NCBI RefSeq assembly: GCF_017876405.1
Contig: NZ_JAGINW010000001.1
Span: 5,407,203 to 5,471,202, forward strand
Source: Kibdelosporangium banguiense
GTDB taxonomy: Bacteria > Actinomycetota > Actinomycetes > Mycobacteriales > Pseudonocardiaceae
Length of the DNA stretch: 64,000 nucleotides
Reading direction: 5' to 3'
Shown here: in pieces, positions 33,926-43,109 of the stretch
How the letters are laid out: each line of letters starts with the position of its first letter
Numbering within the stretch: position 1 is the stretch's first letter
The notes under the pieces: model-generated
Told to the model about the DNA's origin: nothing
The model's database searches: none
The model's input: the letters and a program-made list of their open reading frames with translations, nothing else
Program-made: the position numbers and the translations under genes

Positions 33926-36384
33926 TCACGGTCCGGACCGTGCAGGTCGGGGTGGCCCTTGAGTTGCCTTCGCGAGGTCACCCCGAGTTTGCGGAAGATC
34001 ATGCGCAAGTGAGCGTCGACTGTGCGCTTGCTGATGAACAGCTGCGTGGCGACCTCGTTCGAGGTGGCGCCCGAGGCGACCAGCCGGGCGACAGCCACCT
34101 GTTGCATCGTGAGCTTCTCGTAGGCTTGCGTGGATCGATGCTGAACCCGTTGCCCGGCGGCACGTAGCTCGTCGGCGGCGCGTCGGGCGAATCCCTCGGC
34201 TCCTGCTGTCGAGAGCAGTTCGTGGGCGGCCCGCAGTTGTTCCAGGCAGTCCTTTCGGCGGCCCTTGCGTCGCAACCACTCCCCGTACAGCAGGTGCGCC
34301 CGGCCTTGGTAGGGCAGGAGGGGACCTTCCGCGAGGCACTCGACGGCTTCCCGGTAGTCGTCCTCGGCTCCTGTCACGAGCCCACGGGCGTAAGCCGTGA
34401 TTCCTCGGCCCAGTGCGGTCCCCGCTGCTTGCGTGCGGTCAGTCAACGACTCCAGCGCTTGCGCGGCCAACGCGGGTTCGTGACATTTGACGGCCGCCTC
34501 AACGAGTTCAGGCAGGGCCGCTCCGGTGAGGAAGAGGTCGCCGTGCTCGGTCGCTTCACGGGCCGCGGTCAGGGCAGCGGGGTAATCGGCCAAACCGTTG
34601 TGCAGCAGGGCTGCGGTCCAGCGCAAGTTGGTCGCCTGTCCCGTTCCGTCCGGGGCCGTTGCCGCGGTGGCCGTCTGGAAGAGGTCCAGGGCTTCCTCAC
34701 GACGGCCCCTCATGGCGGCTATCTGCAGCCGGTGGTACACCAGCGGAGGTTCACCGGCCGCGTCGGCGATTGCCTCCTCCTCGGCGGCCGCGGCGAGCGC
34801 CAGTCCGAGGTCACCGGCGAGGATGGCCACCAAAGCCTTCTGCGCGAACGCAAGTCTCAGCCCGTGCCGCGGTGAGGACCTCGTCGATGACACCACCGGC
34901 GCGACCGACGACCAGGCTCATTTCCAGAGCGTCCAGGAAACAGTCCCGCGCTCGATCCGGATCCAATTTGGACAGCCGTCGCGCCGCGCTCACCGTCGAC
35001 GATGGGCCGCTGCTGTCGCCGGGACGGGTGAAGGCGATCCGGCTGGCCAGCAGATCGACGCGCGCACGTTGGAACTCGTCCAGCGCGGCGGTGTCGATGG
35101 TCGCGAGGAGGTCTGCCGCCCGGTCAGTGGCACCCGCCTCGATGCCTGTCTGCACCGCGGTCAGCGTCCGTTCGACACGGCGTTCAGCGTCCAGTGACAG
35201 CGCGACCGAGCGTTCGAGGAACGCGGCCGCTGCCGCGACACCTCCGCGTGACCGCGCCCGCGACGCACAGCGCTCCAGGTCGGCCGCGACGTTCTCATCC
35301 GGGCCGACGCTGGCCTGTGCACGGTGCCACGCGCGTCGGTCCGGGGCCGTGAGCGGGTCGGTTACGTCGGCTAACGCGCCGTGAGCCGCACGACGCACAC
35401 CGTCCTCCGCAGCGCGATAGACCGCCGAGCGCGCCAGCGGATGACAGAAGCGGGTGCGCGCCGCGAATTCGACCAGCCCTGTGGCGGCCGCGGCACGCTC
35501 GCTACCGGCACGTCGATGCCCAAGGCGTCGGCGGCCGGCCACAGCAGGCCAGGATCGCCGGTCGGATCCGCGCTGGCAACAGTCAGCAAGAGCCGCGCGT
35601 CGTCCCGCAGACCGGCCAGTCGCGCCCGGAAGCCGTCTTCGATCCGGGACGGCACTGTGGACGCTGCGGGCAGGACGAAACCACCAGCCCGCGGTAGTTC
35701 GAGCAGCGCGAGGGGATTGCCGTTCGCCTCGGCGACGAGCCGGTCACGGACCCGGTCGTCGAGCGGGAACGGATTACGCACGGCCAGCAGAACCTTGGCG
35801 TCCTGGTCACTCAACCGGCCGACGTTCAGCCACGGCAGCTCATTCAATCCTTCTACAGTGGACTGTGAACGAAGCGCGAACACCATGGCGACCGGGTCAG
35901 CCGCGACACGACGCGCGAGAAAGGCCATTGCCTGCGACGACGCCGCGTCCAGCCATTGCGCGTCGTCGATCACGCACAACACCGGCTGTTCACCGCTTAC
36001 TGTCGTGACGAGCTCCAGAATCGCCAGGCCGACCTGAAAAGGGTGGGGTTCCCCGTCCGACAAGCCGAACGCGATCCGCAACGCGTCGCGATGCCGGTCA
36101 GGCAATGCGGTGAGGTGCGCCAGGATGGGGATACACAGCTGGTGCAAGGCGGAGTACGGCAGCTCCTGCTCGAACTCCGCCCCAGAGGCCCGAAGCACGC
36201 GGAAGCCGGAGGCCGCTCGTACCGCATGCTCCAACAGGGTGCTTTTGCCGATGCCGGCCTCGCCGCCGAGCACCAGCGAACCGCCCTGGCCCGCACGCGC
36301 AACGCCGATGAGCTCGTCGACACGACGCTTCTCACCGTGCCGGCCGACCAGCGGCAGTTCGGTTTCGGGCGTTGATGTCACCAT
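33913..36384 (-). pseudogene. LAL-type LuxR family regulator broken by two compensating frameshifts
   Basis: A full-length LAL regulator is readable only by changing frame twice. Piece one (36384 to about 35500) has Walker A GEAGIGKSTLL and Walker B LCVIDDAQW. Piece two (about 35515 to 34865) in another frame continues GLVEFAARTRFCHPLARSAV and TPR-like helices. Piece three (about 34865 to 33913), back in the first frame, ends in the LuxR HTH (ATSNEVATQLFISKRTVDAH). Joined, about 820 residues would result, the usual family size. Either two indels of opposite sign cancel, or the sequence has two errors. It is related to the truncated gene at 1-712. Confidence 0.8.
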
Positions 36385-36504
36385 GCTTCGACGCGGCTGA
36401 CCATGCCGCTCATCCTACAGTTGACAAAGTCATACACGCCGGAGGCGGCGAGCGACCCGTCACCAAGCACGACCAGAAGCGAGTCCCGTCAAAGCGGTCT
36501 TCTG

Positions 36505-37206
36505 TCACTTTGTGGCATAGCCGGGTTCGGGAGCCTCGGTGACCGTCGCATGGCGGGACCGCGGCGCGCGGATACGCTGGATGATGAAGTACTCGGCGAC
36601 GAGTATGCTGCCGAGCAGGGACATCCAGGCGCTCACGGTGTAGACGTCCTTGTACTCCAGCCAGGTGACCGAGTTCATCAGTGCGAGAAGCGGCAACTGG
36701 TAGAGCCGCAGGGGCACAGCGGCGAACGTGAGTGTGTAGTTGCGGATCGTCCAGATCCGGTGTAGCGCCACGTCACGCCGCCGGATCGCGCGGTAGGCCT
36801 TCGCAGCGGTGTACAGCCACGCCACGATCAGCACGAAGAAGGCGACCTGCAGCGGGAAACCGCTCTTCGTCACCGCGGACGAGTACACCGCGGCCAGCGC
36901 GGCGGCGACGACCGCGATCAGATAGACCCGGCCCATGACCCGGTGCGAACGGGGAAAGCGGGCCCGCAGTCTCGGTACGAACTGCCACGGACCAGTGATC
37001 AATGCGATTCCGGCGGGCACGGCGTGAATCACCAGGCTCGTGTAGTACCCGGGCGTGATCCTGTCGATGTTCGGAATAGTCGTGCCTCCGGACAGGTACG
37101 GCGGTACGAAATAGCCTGCGACAGCGAGCGCCAGCACGGTGAGGGACCCCCACAGCAACCACCACCAGCGTTTGCGGACGGTCCGTGACATGACTGCTGT
37201 GGACAT
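36505..37206 (-). CDS. DUF2306 membrane protein
   Basis: A 233-residue protein with about six membrane helices, the first at residues 14-35 (WWWLLWGSLTVLALAVAGYF). The phrases HAVPAGIALITGPWQF and SHRVMGRVYLI, with conserved His residues that could hold a haem or metal, are typical of DUF2306. ATG 37206 is used; ATG 37191 (MSRTV) is an alternative. Family function is unknown. It stands alone among decayed genes. 36385-36504, up to the LuxR gene start, shows nothing. Confidence 0.8.
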   Translation of the reverse strand: MSTAVMSRTVRKRWWWLLWGSLTVLALAVAGYFVPPYLSGGTTIPNIDRITPGYYTSLVIHAVPAGIALITGPWQFVPRLRARFPRSHRVMGRVYLIAVVAAALAAVYSSAVTKSGFPLQVAFFVLIVAWLYTAAKAYRAIRRRDVALHRIWTIRNYTLTFAAVPLRLYQLPLLALMNSVTWLEYKDVYTVSAWMSLLGSILVAEYFIIQRIRAPRSRHATVTEAPEPGYATK

Positions 37207-37267
37207 GCGTGTACTCCCACTTGATTTACAGGATTGAGTGAAAAGAAGCGCGCAAGTGCGGCGATCA

Positions 37268-37537
37268 TCAGGAGGCGGGGGTCGTCGGGTAGTGCGGTCG
37301 CAGGCCGGCCGCGAGCACGCGGTCGAGCATCCGGTCGGGCATGACGCGGCTGAAGCCGATGTTCGCGGCCGATTCCGTGCCGATGGCGTAGCGCGTGCGG
37401 GACCGGCGATCGGTCACTGCCCTGGCGACGACTTTGGCGGCCTTCTCGACAGCCAGGCCCTTTTTGACGTTGGCGCCCAATCCGCCCGACGCCCCCGTCA
37501 CGACGACCAGTTCCCGATGTTGAGATGACGTTGTCAC
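37268..37537 (-). pseudogene. Short-chain dehydrogenase with the middle deleted
   Basis: An 89-codon frame keeps the SDR nucleotide-binding start LVVVTGASGGLGA and then jumps directly to an SDR C-terminal tail (EKAAKVVARAVTDRRSRTRY followed by MPDRMLDRVLAAGL). The roughly 180 residues between, including the NNAG strand and the catalytic Ser-Tyr-Lys, are missing although the frame is kept. Intact members have about 270-300 residues. GTG 37537 is the likely start. I infer an in-frame internal deletion; the product cannot be an active dehydrogenase. Confidence 0.7.
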
Positions 37538-37702
37538 CTGGGCGAGTCTGCCTCGACGCCGGCCCACGGCTCATCGGCATTCATTGCCTATCTCGTGGCT
37601 GCTAGGCATCTCACAGCCAGTCGTGTTCGCGTGCGTACCGGGCGGTTACTCGTGTCGCGCAGATCATGCCGGGAGATTCCTCGGGATTTGTTGCGGTATC
37701 CC

Positions 37703-37854
37703 CCTCTGTTTCGTGGTATCCGGTAGCCTGCCGTTCTCGATCCGGCTGAGTTTCCGCAGCGTCATGCGTGGCTCGTTGCCGACCTGCTTACGCAATCGTT
37801 TGAGCCTGTGCGGCAGTTCCCGCCGTGATAGTTCGGCGTTCGTGGAACCGTCAT
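37703..37854 (-). pseudogene. Decayed 5' end of an XRE-DUF5753 regulator, paralogue of 1833-2636
   Basis: From ATG 37854, preceded by AGGAGTGCCGCC (the intact gene has AGGAGTGTTGCC), the first 13 codons match the intact gene almost base for base (VPRTPNYHG). One A is then lost, shifting frame. The following homologous stretch lacks 21 nt that in the intact gene lie between two GGCCGG copies, then matches again through RMTLRKLSRIENG, and similarity ends near 37706 after about 50 codons. DUF5753 is gone. The decay steps can be read directly by comparing both sequences. Confidence 0.85.
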
Positions 37855-38452
37855 GGCGGCACTCCTGGCATTGCGGGTATGTGGGCGATGCCGGGCACGC
37901 CAGATCTGCCTGAGCCCAGGGTGACCAATTGTCGACATACCCGGGCAGGTGGTGCAAGCCGGGCCATCTGTGGCCGTATTCGCCATCTTCATTCCAGGTG
38001 ACATGTCAGTCACGGACGAGTCACGGGTGACTGTACGTGAACAGTGTGCTGCCCAATGTGTGGCCGCTTCGGCGTTTTCCCAGGTGAGCGCTAGAAGTGT
38101 GATATTGCGGCAGAACTGTCGTCCATGCTGCGAGAAGCGTTACCTGTCATTGTTGAAGAACTGGTGGGTAGTCACTCGGATGGCGTATCCAGGAACTGTG
38201 TCAATCGTCGCGGCGCGGTCTTGTGTATCGGTTGTCAAATGATGCGTAACGGTCTTCTTTGGCTGCTCGATGCATGGGCAGACGTCCTTTCATTGAAGAT
38301 TGCCTTCGGGGCTGACAAGTACGGAGTGGTGCTGGTGGTCGTTCATCACTCTGGCCTTGTAGAAGGGGTACGAGCACGGCTGGTTGTGGAGGCGGGCGGG
38401 CCTTGTGCGAGTTGATGTTTTGTCCGGAACGAGCGTGGATTGGCTGAGCCGC
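37855..38452. promoter_or_regulatory. Upstream region of the vWA/tubulin-like operon with palindromes
   Basis: No convincing gene; the region is less GC-rich than its surroundings. TGACATGTCA (37999-38008) is a perfect palindrome, and AGTCAC at 38008-38013 recurs at 38019-38024, where it faces GTGACT (38027-38032) across GG. Such clustered palindromes look like regulator sites. They lie over 400 bp from the vWA start but between it and the divergent decayed XRE gene. No promoter hexamers can be fixed with confidence. Confidence 0.35.
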
Positions 38453-40885
38453 ATGGCATTTCGGGGACAAAAACTGACGTGCCGGCTGATGGCGGCGTTG
38501 TGTATGGGGTCGCTGTTCCCCTTGGCGGCGGGCGCCGCTGCGCAGGAACAGGCGCCATCGCTGCCGGCGCTCCAAGTTGTCGTGCTGGTCGACGAATCGG
38601 GAAGTATCGGTGAACCCGATTTGGAGCGCGAGAAGGAAGCCGCGAGAACGATCGCATCCAGCGCGTTGGCTCCCAGTTCAGTGGTATCAGTGGTCGGCTT
38701 CGGCAGTTCCGAGAGGCCAGGGCAGAGCGCGGTCGACGTGGTGTGCCAGCCCACGCGTGTCGATTCGGCACAGAAACGGGACTCGCTGGCCAAGTGCGTC
38801 GACGGTCTGCACAAGCGGACAGATCAAGAGGGCGATGGCACGGACCATGTTGCCGCGTTGCAGCAGGCCGTTGATTTCGTGCGGGCGGGCGGACCGGAGA
38901 AGAAGGTCGTGTTCCTGCTGACCGACGGCAAGCTGGATGTCTCGGCGAGCCCGGCCTGGGGAGACCGGCCGGATCGCCGCAATGGCGCGGCGGCGGCGAA
39001 GGTCAGGGACGTGCTGACCGACCTGGATCGGGCCGGCGCACAGGTGTGGCCATTCGGTTTCGGCTCGGTGGACATCAGCGCCCTGGGCGGGTTCGCGAAG
39101 GGCAAGAGTTGCACGCCCGCCGCGCCTGATCCGCGCGAGCAGGTCGTGCCGCCGTCCGCCGACCTGACCGCGGCGGTGCGGGATGCGCTCAGTTCGGCGA
39201 GTTGCGTCAAGTTCGGCCCGCTGGACACCGGCCGCGTTCCCTCAGGTGGTTCGACCGATCTGCACGTTGACATTCCCGCTGTGGCAAGCGATGCGTCGAT
39301 CGTCGTGTACAAGCGCGATCCGCGCGTGCAGGTCGAGTACCGCGCGCCGAACGCGAGCAAGCCGGCTCCGGAGGCGGGTGGCTCGCATTTCGAGTTTGCC
39401 GGGCAGACGACCGGGACGGAGTCGCTGCGCATCACCGATCCCGAACCGGGGCAGTGGACGATCCACCTGTCCTCGGCGAACATCCCCGCACAGGACGTGG
39501 CTGCCACCGTGGTCTTCCAGGCAGCCGTCAAGGCCTACCTGACCACCAGTGCCCCGCAACCGGCCGCGGGACAGACGGTTGATGTCAACATGCAGGTGTG
39601 GGCGCGCGGCCAGGCCGTCACCGACGCGCAGACGCTGCAGGACCTGACGTTCACCACGACCTTGAGTGGCAACGGTTTTCCGCCACAGCAGGTGACCCTC
39701 TCCGATCCGGACCACGACGGCGTGTTCGCCGGACAGCTCAAGGTCCCGGATGACGCCGCAGGTGACCTGACCTACACCGGCCAGGTCAGCGGAATCGGAG
39801 TCAGCGGCGACACCAGAGTGCTGTCGACCAAGGTGCAGAAGGGAGCCTCGGCCGTCCAGGCTCAGATCCTGTTCGATACCAACAGGGCGACGGTCACTCC
39901 CGGCGGCGTCGTCAGCGGAACCGTCTCGATTCTCAACAACTCGGGCAACCCGGCTCGCCTGCGGCTGCGAATCGATGATCTCTCGGCCCGCACCATGATG
40001 ACCGTCGATCCGGCCGCCTTGCAGGCGGCGCCGGGCTCCAGCGAAACCCGCTTCACGTTGAGGTTCGCGCCGGAGACCGCCATCGGCACAAGCGGAGCCA
40101 CGCTGCGCCTCGTCGAGGACGCCGATCCCTCGGTGGTCGTGACCGAGAGGCTGTTCGCCACCGAGGTCTCGCCGGAACCAGGACTGTTCGAGAAGTTGTT
40201 CTGGGTCTGGATGGGTGTCGCCGCCCTGCTGGCGATCGCATCTGTCTGGGTGTTCGTGAAGCTGCGTGCCCGCAACGAGGCCAGGAAAGTGCGTGGGCTG
40301 ACCGTACAACTGTGGCGTAGTGGCGTTCTCGTCAGCGAACTCGCACCGCGCAACCCGAACAGCAAGGTCTTCGGGTTCGTCCAGCTTGAGGAGTTCACCG
40401 GTCCGCAGCTCCAGCACGCCGGCCCGGGCGAGCCTCGCGTGTACCAGGTTCGCCGTGCCGCCCACGGTATCCGTCTGAATTCTCCACAGCGGAAACCGTT
40501 CCTGGTGGCCCCCGGCGAGCACCACGAGATCGACAGTGCTCTGTCGATCGTCGTCCTCGACCAGCGCCGTGAGATCGGTGGTGGCGCTGTTCCCGGTGCG
40601 CCCACGGACCCGTTCGCGGGTTCCACCATGGACACATTTGCGGGTCCGGCCACGCCGGGGCCGCAGATGTCCGCCGCACCGCCGGATCCGCTCATGGGCA
40701 CCTACGGGGATCCATTCGCCGAGCCGCCTGTCGCGAACGGTTCTCCTGTCGCGCCCGCCTTCCAGCCCGACCCGTTCGACAGCGGACCCGCGAATGGCAA
40801 ACACCACGACGACACGTCTTGGGCCGGGCAGCCACCCGCTCTGGGCGGCGGTCACTACGCAGACCCGAACAACCCGTTCGCCTGA
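38453..40885 (+). CDS. Membrane-anchored vWA domain protein
   Basis: An 810-residue surface protein, first gene of the second operon. A signal peptide (residues 1-30, ending AAGAAAQ) is followed by a vWA domain with the MIDAS motif DESGS at 47-51 and the later LLTDGK. Residues about 250-575 look like beta-sandwich repeats. A membrane helix spans about 583-605, leaving a 205-residue cytoplasmic tail with Pro/Gly/Phe-rich repeats (DPFAG, DPLMG, DPFAE, DPFDS, NPFA). It therefore could sense outside and signal inside. ATG 38453 is chosen for the signal peptide; a GTG at 38384 is open upstream. Confidence 0.85.
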   Translation: MAFRGQKLTCRLMAALCMGSLFPLAAGAAAQEQAPSLPALQVVVLVDESGSIGEPDLEREKEAARTIASSALAPSSVVSVVGFGSSERPGQSAVDVVCQPTRVDSAQKRDSLAKCVDGLHKRTDQEGDGTDHVAALQQAVDFVRAGGPEKKVVFLLTDGKLDVSASPAWGDRPDRRNGAAAAKVRDVLTDLDRAGAQVWPFGFGSVDISALGGFAKGKSCTPAAPDPREQVVPPSADLTAAVRDALSSASCVKFGPLDTGRVPSGGSTDLHVDIPAVASDASIVVYKRDPRVQVEYRAPNASKPAPEAGGSHFEFAGQTTGTESLRITDPEPGQWTIHLSSANIPAQDVAATVVFQAAVKAYLTTSAPQPAAGQTVDVNMQVWARGQAVTDAQTLQDLTFTTTLSGNGFPPQQVTLSDPDHDGVFAGQLKVPDDAAGDLTYTGQVSGIGVSGDTRVLSTKVQKGASAVQAQILFDTNRATVTPGGVVSGTVSILNNSGNPARLRLRIDDLSARTMMTVDPAALQAAPGSSETRFTLRFAPETAIGTSGATLRLVEDADPSVVVTERLFATEVSPEPGLFEKLFWVWMGVAALLAIASVWVFVKLRARNEARKVRGLTVQLWRSGVLVSELAPRNPNSKVFGFVQLEEFTGPQLQHAGPGEPRVYQVRRAAHGIRLNSPQRKPFLVAPGEHHEIDSALSIVVLDQRREIGGGAVPGAPTDPFAGSTMDTFAGPATPGPQMSAAPPDPLMGTYGDPFAEPPVANGSPVAPAFQPDPFDSGPANGKHHDDTSWAGQPPALGGGHYADPNNPFA

Positions 40886-40920
40886 CCGCGAACCTCGACT
40901 GTGAGAGGAGTGCAGGGCTC

Positions 40921-41979
40921 ATGAGAGGCATCCGCAGAACCAACGCCTCGACCCGCCCCAGCACGCAGGCTGAAGCGGACAGGGCAGACGAACACCAACG
41001 TACCCAGTTCAAGCGCCTGTGCCGGTGGGCGAGAATGTTCGCATTCGCCGAGGCGGCACTCGCCCTGCCGCCGATCTGCTTCGGGGTGCACCTGTCGCCG
41101 GCGTTCGTACCGGTCGCTCTTGTCGCGACAGTGCTGGTCTTCTGGTTTGTCAACATGAGGACGGCCGCCGCGGTGGACAAAAACGCGCCGCTGGTTGTCC
41201 TGCCTCGGGCCCGTCGCTGGTTCGCCCTGGGCGTCGCGCTGGTCATCACCTACGCGGCCATGTCGTGGGCGTTCGACACCAAGATCGAAGAAGCCCTGCA
41301 ACCAGCGGCGATTCCAGGCCGTATCACGGAGATCGACAATCTGCAGAAGGAAAAGGAAGCCTTGCGCGGGATCGCCGAGCAACCCGTGCCCACTCCGGAC
41401 AAGGACGCCGACGTGGGCGGCATCCAGCAGCGGATCGACGTCGCGACCAAGGAGTTCGGCGATGCGAAGCGCGAAGAGTTGTGCGAGCTGGACGGCACCT
41501 GTGGTACCCGCGTGCCCGGTCAGGGAAAGGCCTACTTCGAGAAGGTCGCCTACAGCCTCCAGGTGAAGGGGAGGATGGACGCACTGTCGGCAGATCTGGC
41601 CTCGGCGAAGAAGGCGGCCGAGAGCCGGTTCGCGCAGCGTGTTCAGGACAAGAGCAGGGCGGTGGACCGCATGGCGGACATCGATCGCCGGCTGCGTGAG
41701 TTCCCCGCGAGTTCCGGAGAGAAGCGCAGCTGGCTCGGTGCATTGTGGACCGTCGGTGAGCAACAGGCGTTCTGGATGATCCTGATCTCTGTCGGCACAT
41801 TGGGTCTGTCTGTCGCCATCGACCTGTCCGGGTTCCGGCTCATCGCCCGGCGGGTCTACCGCCGCACCAGGAACCGTACGGAATTCGCGGACGAGGCCGC
41901 CGAGCAGATCGACACCGATCATTGGCATCCGGACGCCAGACCGGTCGCGGATTTCCTTCGAGGCAGAGACGAGCGGTAG
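40921..41979 (+). CDS. DUF4407-like membrane protein
   Basis: A 352-residue membrane protein with helices at about 39-57, 61-78, 100-119 and 285-304. Between helices three and four lies a coiled coil (about 125-265) containing a Cys pair in ELCELDGTCGTRV. Layout and order match the DUF4407 protein at 13950, though sequence identity by eye is low. ATG 40921 has AGAGGAG about 10 nt upstream. The gene lies 35 nt after the vWA gene and 3 nt before the next, so it is part of the same operon. Confidence 0.65.
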   Translation: MRGIRRTNASTRPSTQAEADRADEHQRTQFKRLCRWARMFAFAEAALALPPICFGVHLSPAFVPVALVATVLVFWFVNMRTAAAVDKNAPLVVLPRARRWFALGVALVITYAAMSWAFDTKIEEALQPAAIPGRITEIDNLQKEKEALRGIAEQPVPTPDKDADVGGIQQRIDVATKEFGDAKREELCELDGTCGTRVPGQGKAYFEKVAYSLQVKGRMDALSADLASAKKAAESRFAQRVQDKSRAVDRMADIDRRLREFPASSGEKRSWLGALWTVGEQQAFWMILISVGTLGLSVAIDLSGFRLIARRVYRRTRNRTEFADEAAEQIDTDHWHPDARPVADFLRGRDER

Positions 41980-41982
41980 CCG

Positions 41983-43038
41983 ATGGATCCCAATGGCAGC
42001 AACGACCCGGTATGGACCCAGACACTTCGCGAGGCGATGAACGCCGTCAGGAAGCTGAACAGGCAGATCGGCCGGCACTGGCGGGAATCCACCGACAAGC
42101 AGATCCAGTCGGCGTGCGACGACGTCGAGTTGACAGCGGACTTCATCGACCGCTGTTTCAGAACGAACGAGGTGCCTTCCTCGATCACTGACGTGGTAAG
42201 GAAAAACGACGACTTTGTCGCGGCGTTCGCGAAGATCCGGTCGACGGCCGACGACTTCGCAGCCACCCTGTTCGCCATCGACAAGGCTGATTCCCGTGAC
42301 AGGAATCCGTCCGGATCGTACTGCACTCTGGTCGAGCTTCTCAGTGGACTGGCCGACTCCCTGCGGTCGCAGCTGCATGAGGCCATCGAGGCCTTCATTC
42401 AGGTGGTCAACCAACAGACGACCAACAATCACAATCATGTGGACGCACGGACGAAGGCGCTGAGCGTCGCCGATGACATCCGAAGCCGGCTCAAGGCACG
42501 CCAGCTCATCCACGAGGCCGAACGCGCACGGATCGCCCGGCAGAAAGCAGACAGCGATCGTGGAACCCGTGAGCTCGCGGAGTACTACCTGACACATGCC
42601 GCCCAAGAGGGACGGCGAGCGGACTGGTTGCGGACGGGGGCTGCCATCCTGCTGGTCGCGATCACCGGTGGCGCCGTGTGCCTGAACTTCCTGTTCGACG
42701 CTGTGTCCGTGGGCGCCGAGCTCGTCCGGTTGTCGGCGACGGTGCCGATCGCGGTCCTCGCCGGCTATCTCGCCAAGGAGTCCTCCAATCATCGGCGGTC
42801 GGCCACATGGGCGAATCACCTGGCGATCGCGATGCAGACGCTCCCGGACTACGTGCAGCCACTCGGTGACGACGGAGTCGAACTGCGCCGGCTGCTCGGT
42901 CAGCGCGTCTTCGGAGCGGCCATGGACCAGACCACACCGCCTGGGGACGACGGACTGTTCGACGAACTGCCCAGGAAGGTGGCGGACGCACTGAACCAGC
43001 TCCGCGACACGATCGAACGACGGGAGAGCCGCCGATGA
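41983..43038 (+). CDS. Unknown membrane protein with helical N-terminus
   Basis: A 351-residue protein. The first 200 residues are predicted helical and charged, including the stretch EAERARIARQKADSDRGTRE. Two membrane helices follow at about 214-232 and 240-258, and a charged 90-residue tail. No family is recognised. Start ATG 41983. It ends in an ATGA overlap with a 24-codon mini-ORF that leads into the tubulin-like gene. Soluble parts on one side of the membrane suggest a scaffold; this is inference. Confidence 0.7.
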   Translation: MDPNGSNDPVWTQTLREAMNAVRKLNRQIGRHWRESTDKQIQSACDDVELTADFIDRCFRTNEVPSSITDVVRKNDDFVAAFAKIRSTADDFAATLFAIDKADSRDRNPSGSYCTLVELLSGLADSLRSQLHEAIEAFIQVVNQQTTNNHNHVDARTKALSVADDIRSRLKARQLIHEAERARIARQKADSDRGTRELAEYYLTHAAQEGRRADWLRTGAAILLVAITGGAVCLNFLFDAVSVGAELVRLSATVPIAVLAGYLAKESSNHRRSATWANHLAIAMQTLPDYVQPLGDDGVELRRLLGQRVFGAAMDQTTPPGDDGLFDELPRKVADALNQLRDTIERRESRR

Positions 43039-43109
43039 GAGGCCTTGACCGCCTTGCCCTGCCCGCCCGTCGGCGCCAGCCACAGATGCCCGTAAGGACG
43101 ATGCCGTAA
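43035..43109 (+). CDS. 24-codon coupling mini-ORF
   Basis: An exact 24-codon frame (MRGLDRLALPARRRQPQMP and five more residues) begins in an ATGA overlap with the previous stop and ends in a TAATG overlap with the tubulin-like start. It bridges the only gap in this part of the operon, and AAGGA for the next gene lies within it at 43094-43098. It may serve to pass ribosomes to the tubulin-like gene; the basic peptide itself may have no function. Too short for homology. Confidence 0.5.
   Translation: MRGLDRLALPARRRQPQMPVRTMP

Noticed and set aside
38125..38415. A 96-codon plus-strand frame upstream of the vWA gene
   Set aside because: Weak third-position GC bias, no ribosome site and no family; it lies in a less GC-rich regulatory region.
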